Source: Sulfurimicrobium sp964384915 (GTDB taxonomy: Bacteria > Pseudomonadota > Gammaproteobacteria > Burkholderiales > Sulfuricellaceae). Taken from it: 64,000 bases of DNA. The notes beneath the pieces are model-generated. The model was given only the letters and a program-made list of their open reading frames with translations, searched no databases and was not told the origin of the DNA. This document shows positions 25,959 through 35,049 of this stretch, in pieces. The stretch covers positions 22,344 through 86,343 of the forward strand of contig CAYLMA010000013.1 in the NCBI GenBank assembly GCA_964384915.1, in the 5' to 3' direction. The position numbers and the translations under genes were made by a program. The stretch's first letter is position 1. Each line of letters starts with the position of its first letter.

Positions 25959-27044
25959 ATGCATCCTGACTACATCATCATCGGCGCGGGGGTGATCGGC
26001 CTTTCCACGGCATACGAGCTTGCGCTTCAGGGCGCCAGCGTTACGGTTGTCGAACGCGGCGATGCGGGGAACGAATCGTCGTGGGCGGGCAGCGGCATCC
26101 TGTCGGTTTTGCCGCCCTGGGAATATGGCGACCAGGTTAACGCCCTGACCCAGTGGAGCCTCGCACTTTATCCCGAGTGGGTGGAGAGAATCAGGTCCGA
26201 ATCGGGCTTCGACCCCGAGTACCATGTGGACGGCATGCTGGTCATGCGGCACAACGATCCTAAATACGACGCCGCAAAGGCGCAGCAATGGTGCCAGCGC
26301 TATGGCGTGCGGATGGAACAGGTTTCGGTGCGCGATATCGTGCCGAACGCCGGGCTGGACAGTGAAGCGGTATGGCTGCCGGAAGTCGCTCAGGCGCGTA
26401 ATCCGCGCTTGCTGAAAGCGCTGCGGGGCGCTGCGGAGAGACAGGGCGTGCGCATCGTGGAGCAGGACGAGGTGAGCGGTTTTGAGGTGCAAAATGGCCG
26501 CGTGGCCAGCTTGCAAAGCAAGTGCGGCAAGCTCACAGCGAAGAACTATGTCGTCACTGCGGGCGCATGGAGCAGCACCATGCTCGGCGACCTGGCGCTG
26601 CAACTAAAAATCAAGCCCATCCGCGGGCAAATCCAGCTATTCAGGGCAGACCCCGGCCTGCTCGGCTGCGTGATCCGCCAGAACGGCATCTATCTGGTGC
26701 CCAGGCACGACGGACATATTCTCGTGGGCAGCACGCGCGAGGATGTCGGTTTTGACAAAAGCACCACTCCGGAAGCCAGGGCGCTTTTCATCGAGCGGGC
26801 CACTGAAATCCTGCCGCAACTGAAAGAAGCAGAACTGGTGCGGCAGTGGTCCGGCCTGCGCCCTGGTTCACCGGACAACATCCCGGCGATCGGCAGGCAT
26901 CCGCAAGTCGACAATTTATATATCAACAGCGGGCATTTCCGTTATGGTTTAACGATGGCGCCTGCAAGTGCGCGTCTATTAGGCAATATTCTTGCCAACC
27001 GCAGCCAGCCGATCGACATCAACCCTTATCGCTGGCCACAATAA
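25959..27044 (+). CDS. thiO: FAD-dependent glycine oxidase-like protein
   Basis: 361-aa D-amino acid/glycine oxidase family protein. The FAD-binding motif IIIGAGVIGLSTAYELA is at the N-terminus, and WAGSGILS, the region near GQIQLF, and RQWSGLRPGSPDNIPAIG match ThiO-type enzymes. ThiO makes dehydroglycine for the thiazole of thiamine. No other thi gene is here, so a catabolic amine oxidase is possible. AAGAGGAG precedes ATG 25959. Confidence 0.78.
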   Translation: MHPDYIIIGAGVIGLSTAYELALQGASVTVVERGDAGNESSWAGSGILSVLPPWEYGDQVNALTQWSLALYPEWVERIRSESGFDPEYHVDGMLVMRHNDPKYDAAKAQQWCQRYGVRMEQVSVRDIVPNAGLDSEAVWLPEVAQARNPRLLKALRGAAERQGVRIVEQDEVSGFEVQNGRVASLQSKCGKLTAKNYVVTAGAWSSTMLGDLALQLKIKPIRGQIQLFRADPGLLGCVIRQNGIYLVPRHDGHILVGSTREDVGFDKSTTPEARALFIERATEILPQLKEAELVRQWSGLRPGSPDNIPAIGRHPQVDNLYINSGHFRYGLTMAPASARLLGNILANRSQPIDINPYRWPQ

Positions 27045-27074
27045 CAATACTACCGGTCCGGAGACTGCACACGC

Positions 27075-29459
27075 ATGGGAATCCCTTTACCCGCCCGCCT
27101 ATGGGCGCGCCTGTCCTTTATCTCCCGTCTTGGCATCAGCGCCGGGATCGCCCTGCTGTTTGCAGCGGTGCTCATGCTGTACAGCTCCATCAAATCCGAT
27201 ACCGTCTGGCATCAGGCCAGGCTGGCCGCGCAGGCAAGCAGCGCGTTGAGGTATATGGTTCCGGCGCTGGATGAACTGGTGGTGCTCGGCGACTACGCCA
27301 CCCTGGAACAAATGCTGGAGGCACAAGCCAAGCATGACGACATAACACAGCTACGTTTTGTCAGCAGCAAGGACACCGTGATACAGGCCGATACCCTGAC
27401 CCTCCCCCCGCTCACCACACCCCGCTGGTTCGCAAGCTTTACCGGCCTGCGCGGCGAGGAAGCCAGCACCGATATGAACGTGGGCGGAACGCTCTACGGC
27501 ACGCTCAGCATCAAGACAACGCCCATATCGGCCATCAACCGCACCTGGGATAACTTCCGCAACCATCTGCTGATCCTGGTGCTGGTGCTGGGGCTGGATT
27601 TCATCGGCATTCTGCTGATCATCAGAAACGGGCTGAGGCCGCTGGATGCGCTGAACGAGGGCGCTCGCCAGCTTGGCACAGGCGAATTTGCAGCCCGCAT
27701 CCAGATCCAGGGCAGCCCGGAGATGCAAAGCGTAATCGCTTCTTTCAATGCAATGGCGGACAACATCCAGTCCCTCATCACCGACGTGTACCGCGAGAAA
27801 GAACTGGCTCTGGTCACCCTGCGCTCCATCGGCGACGCAGTCATCACCACCGACAACCATGAACGGGTCGTCTACCTCAACCCGGTCGCGGAACAACTGA
27901 CCGGCTGGACGACAGAGGAAGCGCGTGGCCTGCCGCTAATGCAAGTATTCAACATCATCAATGAGTATTCCCGCGAAATAGTGGAAAACCCGGTGGACAA
28001 GGTGCTGCGGGAAGGGATCATCGTCGGGCTGGCCAACCACACTGCGCTGATCTCGCGCAATGGAACCGAATACGCTATCGAGGATTCCGCCGCGCCGATC
28101 CGCGACCGTGATGGAAACATCCACGGTGTCGTGCTGGTATTCCACGACGTCAGCGACAAGCGCAAGCTGGCTCACCAGCTTTCCTACCAGGCCAGACATG
28201 ACGCCCTCACCGGCCTGATCAACCGGAGCGAATTCGAGCACCAATTGGCAAACCTGCTCGATAGCGCAACGAATGAAAAACGCCAACACGCACTGCTCTA
28301 CCTGGACCTCGACCAGTTCAAGGTGATCAACGACACTTGCGGCCACAGCGCGGGCGACGAGCTGCTGCGCCAACTCACCGCGCACATGCGCCAAAAGGTT
28401 CGCACCAACGATATCTTTGCACGGCTTGGCGGCGACGAGTTCGCCATCCTGCTGGAAAACTGCCCGCTGGACCAGGCGCTACGCCTGGCAAACGGCCTGC
28501 TGGATGAGGTGCGCATTTTCCGCTTCAACTGGCTGGACAAAACCTTCACCATCGGCGTCAGCATCGGCCTGGTGGAAATCAATGAAACCAGCGGCAACTC
28601 GGCAGCCGTGCTTTCCGTTGCCGATACCGCCTGCTATGCGGCCAAGGACAATGGGCGCAACCGCGTGCAGGTGTATTCCCCGGACGACAAGGAGATGGCC
28701 CAGCGTCACGGCGAAATGAACTGGGTAGCGCACATCACCAAGGCATTCGAGGAAGACCGCTTCCGCCTGTATTATCAGCCCATCGTTCCGGTGCAGGAAA
28801 ATGCGCAGGCACAAGGCCGGCACTTCGAAATCCTGCTGCGCATGCTGGACGAGAACCAGCAGCTGGTTCCACCCGGCGCCTTCATCCCCGCCGCAGAGCG
28901 CTACAACATGATGGTGGAAATCGACCGCTGGGTGGTAAAAAACACTTTCAGATGGCTGCTCGCCCATGCCGACCGGCCTGTGACCTGCGCCATCAATCTT
29001 TCCGGCCAATCTGTCAACGATGACCGCTTCCTTGCATTCCTCGTCGAGCAGATCAAGAAATCCGGCGTGCATGCGCAGAAAATCTGCTTCGAAATCACCG
29101 AAACCGCCGCGATTTCAAACCTCACCAGGGCAAGCAGCTTCATCAAGACCATCAAATTGCTCGGCTGCAGCTTCTCGCTCGACGATTTCGGCAGCGGCAT
29201 GTCCTCCTTCTCCTACCTGAAAAACCTGCCGGTGGATTACCTGAAGATAGACGGCAGCTTCGTCAGCGACATGATCGAAGACCCGATCGACTGCGCCATG
29301 GTCGAATCGATCAACAACATCGGGCATGTGCTGGGCATCAAGACCATCGCCGAGTTTGTCGAGAACCAGGAAATCCTGGCGAAACTCAAGGCCATCGGCG
29401 TGGACTATGCGCAAGGTTACGGCATTGCCAAACCCGGGCCGCTGGAGGACATGGGCTGA
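27075..29459 (+). CDS. Membrane sensor with HAMP, PAS, GGDEF and EAL domains
   Basis: 794 aa. Two membrane helices (about residues 18-38 and 158-178) flank a periplasmic sensor region, followed by HAMP, PAS (about 240-370), GGDEF and EAL. The GGDEF motif RLGGDEFAIL is intact. The EAL motif reads EIL, allowed in active enzymes; other catalytic blocks are present: INLSGQSV, FEITETA, DDFGSGMSSFSYL, LKIDGSF, AQGYG. Both c-di-GMP synthesis and breakdown are possible. Placed after a PhnD-like protein and an oxidase, it could receive a periplasmic ligand signal. Confidence 0.9.
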   Translation: MGIPLPARLWARLSFISRLGISAGIALLFAAVLMLYSSIKSDTVWHQARLAAQASSALRYMVPALDELVVLGDYATLEQMLEAQAKHDDITQLRFVSSKDTVIQADTLTLPPLTTPRWFASFTGLRGEEASTDMNVGGTLYGTLSIKTTPISAINRTWDNFRNHLLILVLVLGLDFIGILLIIRNGLRPLDALNEGARQLGTGEFAARIQIQGSPEMQSVIASFNAMADNIQSLITDVYREKELALVTLRSIGDAVITTDNHERVVYLNPVAEQLTGWTTEEARGLPLMQVFNIINEYSREIVENPVDKVLREGIIVGLANHTALISRNGTEYAIEDSAAPIRDRDGNIHGVVLVFHDVSDKRKLAHQLSYQARHDALTGLINRSEFEHQLANLLDSATNEKRQHALLYLDLDQFKVINDTCGHSAGDELLRQLTAHMRQKVRTNDIFARLGGDEFAILLENCPLDQALRLANGLLDEVRIFRFNWLDKTFTIGVSIGLVEINETSGNSAAVLSVADTACYAAKDNGRNRVQVYSPDDKEMAQRHGEMNWVAHITKAFEEDRFRLYYQPIVPVQENAQAQGRHFEILLRMLDENQQLVPPGAFIPAAERYNMMVEIDRWVVKNTFRWLLAHADRPVTCAINLSGQSVNDDRFLAFLVEQIKKSGVHAQKICFEITETAAISNLTRASSFIKTIKLLGCSFSLDDFGSGMSSFSYLKNLPVDYLKIDGSFVSDMIEDPIDCAMVESINNIGHVLGIKTIAEFVENQEILAKLKAIGVDYAQGYGIAKPGPLEDMG

Positions 29460-29508
29460 GCACCTTGCGCGCCGCCCGATTCACCAGGCAGGAACACCGC
29501 ACCCGGCT

Positions 29509-30390
29509 TCAGGGGTTGCAGTAGCCGCAGCGGCCCGGGTCGGCATGCTCCACCCCGGTTTGCCCACGCCTATCCCGGTGGCCGCATGCGCGGCAGCCGT
29601 ATACGAGGGCAAGAATCTCCCGCGTAGGCATACCGCAATCGCCGCAGGGCAGGCCAGCCACGCGCTCCACGATCCAGAAACCCGGCGCACCGCAGGCCGG
29701 ACAGGGTGAATTCAGCCTGGCCGCGAGGTCTTCGGCGGCCAGGCGGATAACCCCCATGCGCGTGGGATGGGCATGGGCGCGCACATCGTTTTCCAGAAAC
29801 ACCAAACCATTTTCCGCCTGGCTTCGCGCCCGCTGGAAGGCGGCTTCCAGCGCCACCCAATTGTCGAGGCCTTTTTCGATCCGGGGGCCGTCCCGGCCTT
29901 GCGGGCGCAACACCATATGGTGTTCGGGAAATCCGGCCTGGTGGGCGAATTGCTCGGCCTTCTCCCATTCACCCGTGAGCAGATGGGATATCCGCGCCGC
30001 TTGTTGTGCCATGCCCGTCACCTCGATGCCGCGCTCATCGTCGATGAAGATCAGCAGCTCGACGTTCCAGGGAAACAGGCCGGTCATCGGGTCCGGGCCA
30101 AAGGCGCCTTCGCTTGCCAGCCCGAGCGGCAGGCCGGACAGTTCCATGCCGATACGCGCCTTGCGGCGCGCCGCATCAAGTTGGGTGCCGTCGCGGGGAA
30201 TGTCACGGGTGAAGGTGCCCAGGGTGTCGGTATCGAAACCGCTCACCCGTTCGACCCGGCACCCCAGGGCGGCGTCCAGTACCGGCGCAATCACTCGCTC
30301 CTTGCCGTGCTGGGTAAGCAAGGCGATGCGCCGAGCGGCATACAGCCCGGAAACCGGCGCAACAGGGCCCGCCGGCACCAATTTGCTCAT
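29509..30390 (-). CDS. Uncharacterised protein with C-terminal zinc ribbons (DUF6671-like)
   Basis: 293-aa soluble protein. The N-terminal 200 residues have no motif I can name with certainty, but blocks such as RIALLTQHGKERVIAP and WVALEAAFQRARSQAE look like the DUF6671 family. The C-terminus has three Cys pairs (CPACG, CGDCG, CRACG) and a final CGYCNP, so one or two zinc-binding modules are likely. Its start overlaps the sua5-like stop (ATGA, 30387-30390), implying co-translation with the threonylcarbamoyl-AMP synthase. Confidence 0.6.
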   Translation of the reverse strand: MSKLVPAGPVAPVSGLYAARRIALLTQHGKERVIAPVLDAALGCRVERVSGFDTDTLGTFTRDIPRDGTQLDAARRKARIGMELSGLPLGLASEGAFGPDPMTGLFPWNVELLIFIDDERGIEVTGMAQQAARISHLLTGEWEKAEQFAHQAGFPEHHMVLRPQGRDGPRIEKGLDNWVALEAAFQRARSQAENGLVFLENDVRAHAHPTRMGVIRLAAEDLAARLNSPCPACGAPGFWIVERVAGLPCGDCGMPTREILALVYGCRACGHRDRRGQTGVEHADPGRCGYCNP

Positions 30391-31379
30391 GCCTCCAACT
30401 TCCGCGCATGACCCGCGGCTGCGCGCGCCAGCCGGTCATTGACCGCCCACCATGCATCCTCGTCCGGTGGCGCTTCTACCAGCACACAGTCGAATGAAAA
30501 ACAGTCAAGTTCGCGCAGGCGGGCATAGAGGCTGCGGGCGTAGTCTTCCGGCTGGGCCGGCAGGAAAAACCGGGGCAGCATCGGCAACGCCGTTTGGCCT
30601 TGCATCCCGGTGCCGCGGCGCAGCAGCACCGCCACCAGCAATCCTCGGGCCGCCAGTGCCGCGGCACGGGCGGACAGGCTTTCGATAGCGTGAATCTCCA
30701 GCGCAGTGGCGGGTGCGTAATGCGCGGCCAGGGCGCCTGGCACACGCGGCGACGACACGTGCTGGCCGCCGTACTCGATGCCGTCCTCGCCCAAGGCTGC
30801 GCGCAGGGCGGACAGCGGCAGCGCGCCGGGACGCAACACACGCGGGCGTTCGCCCAGCAGGGAAACGATGGTGGATTCCAACCCGTAGTGGCAAGGGCCT
30901 CCGTCCAGCACCAAGTCAATCTGATCGCCGAGGGTGGCGTGCACATGCACTGCTTCGGTGGGGCTCACGGCCCCGAAACGGTTCGCCGATGGTGCGGCAA
31001 GGCCGCCGCCAAAGGCACGCAGCAGAGACAGTGCCACGGGATGGTTGGGCGCACGCAGCGCCACGCTGTCCTGTCCGCCGGTAATCACGCGCGGCACGTC
31101 GCCACGCGCCGGCAGCACCAGCGTGAGCGGCCCGGGCCAGAAGCGCTCCATCAGGCAGCGCGCCGCTTGCGGAATATCGGCCGCCCATTCGCCCGCCTGG
31201 CCGGCCTCCGCCAAATGCACGATCAATGGATGATCAGCCGGGCGCCCCTTGACGGCAAACACGCGCCGCACCGCCGCCTCATTGCGGGCATCGGCCCCCA
31301 GGCCATAAACGGTCTCGGTAGGGAAAGCCACCAGCTTGCCTTTGCGCAGGCATTCAGCAGCGTTTTCAATCTCATTCAT
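30387..31379 (-). CDS. L-threonylcarbamoyladenylate synthase (Sua5/YrdC family)
   Basis: 330-aa Sua5-type enzyme making threonylcarbamoyl-AMP for the t6A37 modification of tRNAs. The YrdC domain has FPTETVYGLG, KGRPADHPLIVH, the region AAPSANRFGAVSPT and GLESTIVSLL; a separate C-terminal Sua5 domain follows. I start at ATG 31379 (MNEIENAAECL) since the family begins there; a longer frame to 31424 adds unrelated residues. Confidence 0.93.
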   Translation of the reverse strand: MNEIENAAECLRKGKLVAFPTETVYGLGADARNEAAVRRVFAVKGRPADHPLIVHLAEAGQAGEWAADIPQAARCLMERFWPGPLTLVLPARGDVPRVITGGQDSVALRAPNHPVALSLLRAFGGGLAAPSANRFGAVSPTEAVHVHATLGDQIDLVLDGGPCHYGLESTIVSLLGERPRVLRPGALPLSALRAALGEDGIEYGGQHVSSPRVPGALAAHYAPATALEIHAIESLSARAAALAARGLLVAVLLRRGTGMQGQTALPMLPRFFLPAQPEDYARSLYARLRELDCFSFDCVLVEAPPDEDAWWAVNDRLARAAAGHARKLEA

Positions 31380-31614
31380 GGTAGAAATCCAGTTCAACAA
31401 GCATGGAGTTTGTGGAATGGCCACTAGTGTAGTGCCCTGAATTGTGGGGTCCAGGCGCGATTTCGATCACATATTGCCGGCCGTCGCCGAGCAGGCCGAG
31501 GGTGGCTCGGGGCGATATCATTCCGAAAAACCAGGTTGGCAGCACATTTGGGCGATCAATGGGAGGTTTCGAGCTTCATTCTCACAAGTTCCACATTCTC
31601 GGGACAGGTGATTA
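31380..31614. other. Gap between the carboxysome locus and the sua5-like gene
   Basis: 235 bases with no supportable gene. It should hold the end of the carboxysome transcript and the promoter of the sua5-like gene. Only a weak hairpin (GACAG/CTGTC near 31604-31623) is visible; no clear intrinsic terminator. Confidence 0.35.
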
Positions 31615-32874
31615 CTACTGTCTGGATTGCACGTTCGCCGGCATGCCGGTGGCTACGGGTGCAGCCGAGAGGGGGAGCACGGCGGCGGCATGATCGAATC
31701 CGGCCACGCAGTAGTCGGCCGCAATACGGTCGGCCGCCACCGGGTGAAAATGGCGGGCTGCGAACGCGACATGCGCGGGGTGCTTCTTGTAGCTCTCGAT
31801 CACCGCCGAAGAAGCCAAACGGATCAGCCAGCAATGCCGGTAACGGTCGCTCTTGTCCGCGACGCTGCCAACCTGAACCGCGCGCACGCCTGGAATCGTG
31901 GCCAGTTGACGCTGCCCCTCAAGCATCATGGCACGCAACTGGTCCTCATCGAGCCTGGGCGCGTTGTAGACCACCACTTGTTCGACGTTGAGCCAGGGCC
32001 TGCACTGGGCCGACACTTCGGCGGCGCGCCCGGCCGATCCCCAGATGCGCAGGCAGTGCTCGATTTCCGCAGTAAGGGCTTCACGCATCCCGGACAACAG
32101 TGCCGTATAGCCGCCATTCCGGTCCTGTTTGGCGTTGCCCCGGATACGTTCGCCGGCCACGTCGTTCAGGGCCGTGCTGTAGTTGATCTTGGCGACGCCC
32201 AGGGTGATGAGTTTGCGATACTGGTCGTCGCTCAAACCACTACCGCCGTGGATGACCAGGGGAATGCCGAGGACGGCGTTGATCTCCTTGAGCCGCGCCC
32301 ATTCCAGCTTGGGTTTTTCCTTCATGCGTCCATTCATGGTGCCAACGGATACTGCCAGGAAATCCACGCCGGTGCGCTCCACGTAGCCCTTGGCCTCGGC
32401 CACGGTGGTATAGCTCACCGCACCGGGATTGCGTTCGGCACTTGCGCCCTCCAGGCTAGGCACATTGCCCAGCTCGCCTTCCACCGCCACGCCGCAGGCG
32501 TGGGCCATGTCAACCACGGCGCGGGTACGGCTGATGTTGTCGAACAGCGGCTCGCGGGAAGCGTCCACCATGACACCGTTGCAGCCCAGGCGGATGGCGC
32601 GGATGGCGGAGTCCAGGTTGGCGCCCTGATAGAGCTGGATGGCTACCGGCACTTTTGCCCGCAAAGCCGCGGCCTCCACTGCCGGCATGATCAGATCGAA
32701 GTCGGAATGCGCAAAGTTGGATTCAGAAATGCTCAGAATCACCGGGGCGCGCGCCGATTCCGCTGCCGCCATGATGGCTTGCAGGAAATCCAGGCTGGCC
32801 AGTTCGAAGGCCCCCACCGCATAGCCATTCCGGTAGGCATGGGTTAGCAGGTCTTTCATGTTAACAAGTGGCAT
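31615..32874 (-). CDS. Class II aldolase-like protein with degenerate active site, fused to a Dabb domain
   Basis: 419 aa. Residues 1-290 follow class II fructose-bisphosphate aldolase. Three key sites differ from active enzymes: the usual HLDHG (metal His and catalytic Asp) reads QLYQG, and the second metal His in GSVHG reads GTMNG. Only the third, HGGSG, remains. Residues about 305-400 look like a stress-responsive A/B barrel (Dabb) domain: VEQVVVYNAPRLDEDQ, then KHPAHVAFAARHFHPVAAD. It is the last gene of the carboxysome run, beginning 65 bases after cbbQ, with AGGGGAAG before ATG 32874. Annotation pipelines would call it fba/cbbA; I doubt it has aldolase activity. Confidence 0.78.
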   Translation of the reverse strand: MPLVNMKDLLTHAYRNGYAVGAFELASLDFLQAIMAAAESARAPVILSISESNFAHSDFDLIMPAVEAAALRAKVPVAIQLYQGANLDSAIRAIRLGCNGVMVDASREPLFDNISRTRAVVDMAHACGVAVEGELGNVPSLEGASAERNPGAVSYTTVAEAKGYVERTGVDFLAVSVGTMNGRMKEKPKLEWARLKEINAVLGIPLVIHGGSGLSDDQYRKLITLGVAKINYSTALNDVAGERIRGNAKQDRNGGYTALLSGMREALTAEIEHCLRIWGSAGRAAEVSAQCRPWLNVEQVVVYNAPRLDEDQLRAMMLEGQRQLATIPGVRAVQVGSVADKSDRYRHCWLIRLASSAVIESYKKHPAHVAFAARHFHPVAADRIAADYCVAGFDHAAAVLPLSAAPVATGMPANVQSRQ

Positions 32875-32938
32875 GGACTTCCCCTACGTTACAAGGCTGG
32901 GAGCAGTGGGGAAGGATGGCCGCCCCGCTGCCCGGAGC

Positions 32939-33742
32939 TCATGAAAAGAAAGTGCCGACCGCAGCATCCAGCGCGTCGCGCATATCCGGATCGTCGGTGA
33001 TCGGGCGCACCAGCGCGACGCGGCAGGCTGACAGGGGCGCGACGCCCTTGGCAATCAGGGAGCCCGCGTAAATCAGCATGCGGGTGGACAGGCCTTCATC
33101 CAGCCCGTGCCCCTTGAGGTTGCGCGAACGTTCGGCGATGGACACCAGCTTGCCGGCAACTTCAGTGTTGACGCCAGTCTCATGGGCGACGATTTCGCTC
33201 TCGATGTCATGCTCTGGATAGGAGAAATCCAGGCCGCCGAAACGCTGCTTGGTGGACTGCTTGAGGTCTTTCATCAGGCTCTGGTAACCAGGGTTGTATG
33301 AAATCACGATCTGGAAGTCAGGGTGCGCATGGACCAGCTCACCTTTCTTTTCCAAGGGCAGAACGCGCCGGTTGTCGGTCAGCGGGTGGATCACCACGGT
33401 GGTATCCTGGCGCGCCTCCACCACCTCGTCCAGATAGCAGATGGCGCCATGGCGGGCGGCAATGGCCAGCGGCCCGTCCTGCCACTCGGTGCCCTGGGCG
33501 GAGAGCAGGAAGCGGCCGACCAGGTCGGAAGCGGTCATGTCCTCGTTGCAGGCCACGGTGATGAGTGGCCGCTTTAGCCTCCAGGCCATATATTCGACGA
33601 AACGCGTTTTGCCGCATCCCGTCGGACCTTTCAGCATCATGGGCATGCGCACCGAGTAGGCTGCCTCGAAGAGGTCCACTTCGTCGGCAACGGAGCGATA
33701 GTAGGGTTGTTTCTCAACATAGTATTGGTCGATGATGCTCAT
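32939..33742 (-). CDS. cbbQ: RubisCO activase AAA+ subunit CbbQ
   Basis: 267-aa MoxR-type AAA+ ATPase that, with CbbO, removes inhibitory sugar phosphates from RubisCO. Walker A GPTGCGKT is at residues 39-46, Walker B ICYLDEV follows, and NPGYQS and TKQRF are family blocks. In carboxysomal systems CbbQ is shell-associated. Unusually, its partner cbbO lies about 4 kb upstream in the operon, separated by three inorganic carbon uptake genes. Confidence 0.95.
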   Translation of the reverse strand: MSIIDQYYVEKQPYYRSVADEVDLFEAAYSVRMPMMLKGPTGCGKTRFVEYMAWRLKRPLITVACNEDMTASDLVGRFLLSAQGTEWQDGPLAIAARHGAICYLDEVVEARQDTTVVIHPLTDNRRVLPLEKKGELVHAHPDFQIVISYNPGYQSLMKDLKQSTKQRFGGLDFSYPEHDIESEIVAHETGVNTEVAGKLVSIAERSRNLKGHGLDEGLSTRMLIYAGSLIAKGVAPLSACRVALVRPITDDPDMRDALDAAVGTFFS

Positions 33743-33775
33743 GGGCTTTCCTCGATTTAGTGATTAGGTTACAAG

Positions 33776-34066
33776 TCAGTTCTGCAACTCGATGGGGCTG
33801 GTGTACATCAGCAGGCCGTAATCCCGTTCGTAGACTTCTTTCAGACGGGCGACGATGCGCGCGCACAGTTCAGCATCTCCCACCACATCGATACGGACGT
33901 TTCCGCCCGCAGTCCAGTTGCCGCGACGTACGCCGTGCGTACCGCGGCCACGGGCGTCGGTGACGGTATAGCCCTTGGCGCCAAGCTGCATGATTTCATC
34001 CACCAGGATGTCTTCCAGCATGGCCTCACTGATGATGGTGAGCAGGATCATGGATTTTGCGGGCAT
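33776..34066 (-). CDS. sbtB: SbtB-like PII protein
   Basis: 96-aa PII-superfamily protein directly after sbtA, starting 6 bases beyond its stop. It has the SbtB-type region GRGTHGVRRGNW in place of a canonical T-loop, then NVRIDVV. In cyanobacteria SbtB binds adenine nucleotides including cAMP and controls SbtA. The C-terminal Cys-containing hairpin of some SbtB proteins is absent. A longer frame to 34108 would overlap sbtA. Confidence 0.85.
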   Translation of the reverse strand: MPAKSMILLTIISEAMLEDILVDEIMQLGAKGYTVTDARGRGTHGVRRGNWTAGGNVRIDVVGDAELCARIVARLKEVYERDYGLLMYTSPIELQN

Positions 34067-34071
34067 GATGT

Positions 34072-35016
34072 TCAGGCTCCGGTTGTACTTACTAATGTCG
34101 CCATCCAATAATAGATCGGGATGCCGATGAAGATGTTAAAGGGAAAGGTGACGCCGAGCGAGGCGCCGATGGACAGCGCCGGGTTAGCCTCCGGCACGGC
34201 AATGCGCATGGCGGCTGGCGCGGCGATATAGGAGGCGCTGGCGTAGAGGGTGGAAAGCAGCAGGGTGCCGCCCACCGACAGGCCAAGCATCCAGCCCAGT
34301 AAGGTTCCCAGCGCTGCCGAGAACATCGGCATGACAATGGCGAAGCCGACCAGGATGGGGCCATAGGTGCGCAGGTCGGCCATGCGCGAAGCCGCCACCA
34401 GGCCCATTTCCAGCAGGAACAGCGCCAACACGCCCTTGAACAGGTCGAAGAACAGCAGATCCAGCGGCTTGATGCCCTCGGGTCCGGCGATATAGCCGAT
34501 GAGCAGGCCGCCGGCGAGCAGGAAGATGCTCTTGCCGAAAAATACCTCGTGCAGCATCTTGCCCCAGCGCACTTCGCCCTGTCCGTAGCGCGCCAGTAAC
34601 GCACCGATGATCAGGGCAGGCATTTCCAGAAACACCAGGAAAACAATCATATAGCCTTCGAAGGATTCCATTTTCTGGCCAAGGAAGGTCACCCCCACGG
34701 AAAAGGTCACCACGCTGACCGAACCATAGTGCGCGGCGATGGAAGCGGAGTCGGGCCGGCTCATGCGGCCGAGATAACGCAGCACGGGAAAGGCAAGCAG
34801 GGGAATCAGGGCGCCGGCAAGGATGATCGCAATGCCGGGAATCACCATCTCGCCGAGCGGGTACTCGGCGAGCTTGACGCCACCCTTGAGGCCGATGGCC
34901 AGCAGCAGGAAGATCGAGAGCGCATCGTAAATACTCGAAGGAATCTTGAGGTCCGAGCGCAGCAGGCCGGCTACCGCGCCCAGCAGGAAGAACAGCACGA
35001 CCGGTTCAAATGCCAT
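34072..35016 (-). CDS. sbtA: SbtA-type sodium-dependent bicarbonate transporter
   Basis: 314-aa inner-membrane protein with about ten hydrophobic segments in two inverted halves. Blocks such as SSIYDALSIFLLLAIGLKGG, AAHYGSVSVVTF and SASYIAAPAAMRIAVPEANP are typical of SbtA. It should import bicarbonate with Na+, feeding the carboxysome. Its position between a SulP transporter and SbtB, inside the carboxysome operon, supports the role. AGGAGATAAT precedes ATG 35016. Confidence 0.93.
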   Translation of the reverse strand: MAFEPVVLFFLLGAVAGLLRSDLKIPSSIYDALSIFLLLAIGLKGGVKLAEYPLGEMVIPGIAIILAGALIPLLAFPVLRYLGRMSRPDSASIAAHYGSVSVVTFSVGVTFLGQKMESFEGYMIVFLVFLEMPALIIGALLARYGQGEVRWGKMLHEVFFGKSIFLLAGGLLIGYIAGPEGIKPLDLLFFDLFKGVLALFLLEMGLVAASRMADLRTYGPILVGFAIVMPMFSAALGTLLGWMLGLSVGGTLLLSTLYASASYIAAPAAMRIAVPEANPALSIGASLGVTFPFNIFIGIPIYYWMATLVSTTGA

Positions 35017-35049
35017 AACTATTATCTCCTTGAGGGGTGATCGAGTGCA

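Noticed and set aside
28820..28850. EAL motif reading EIL as sign of a dead phosphodiesterase
   Set aside because: The middle residue varies in active EAL enzymes and all other catalytic blocks are present.
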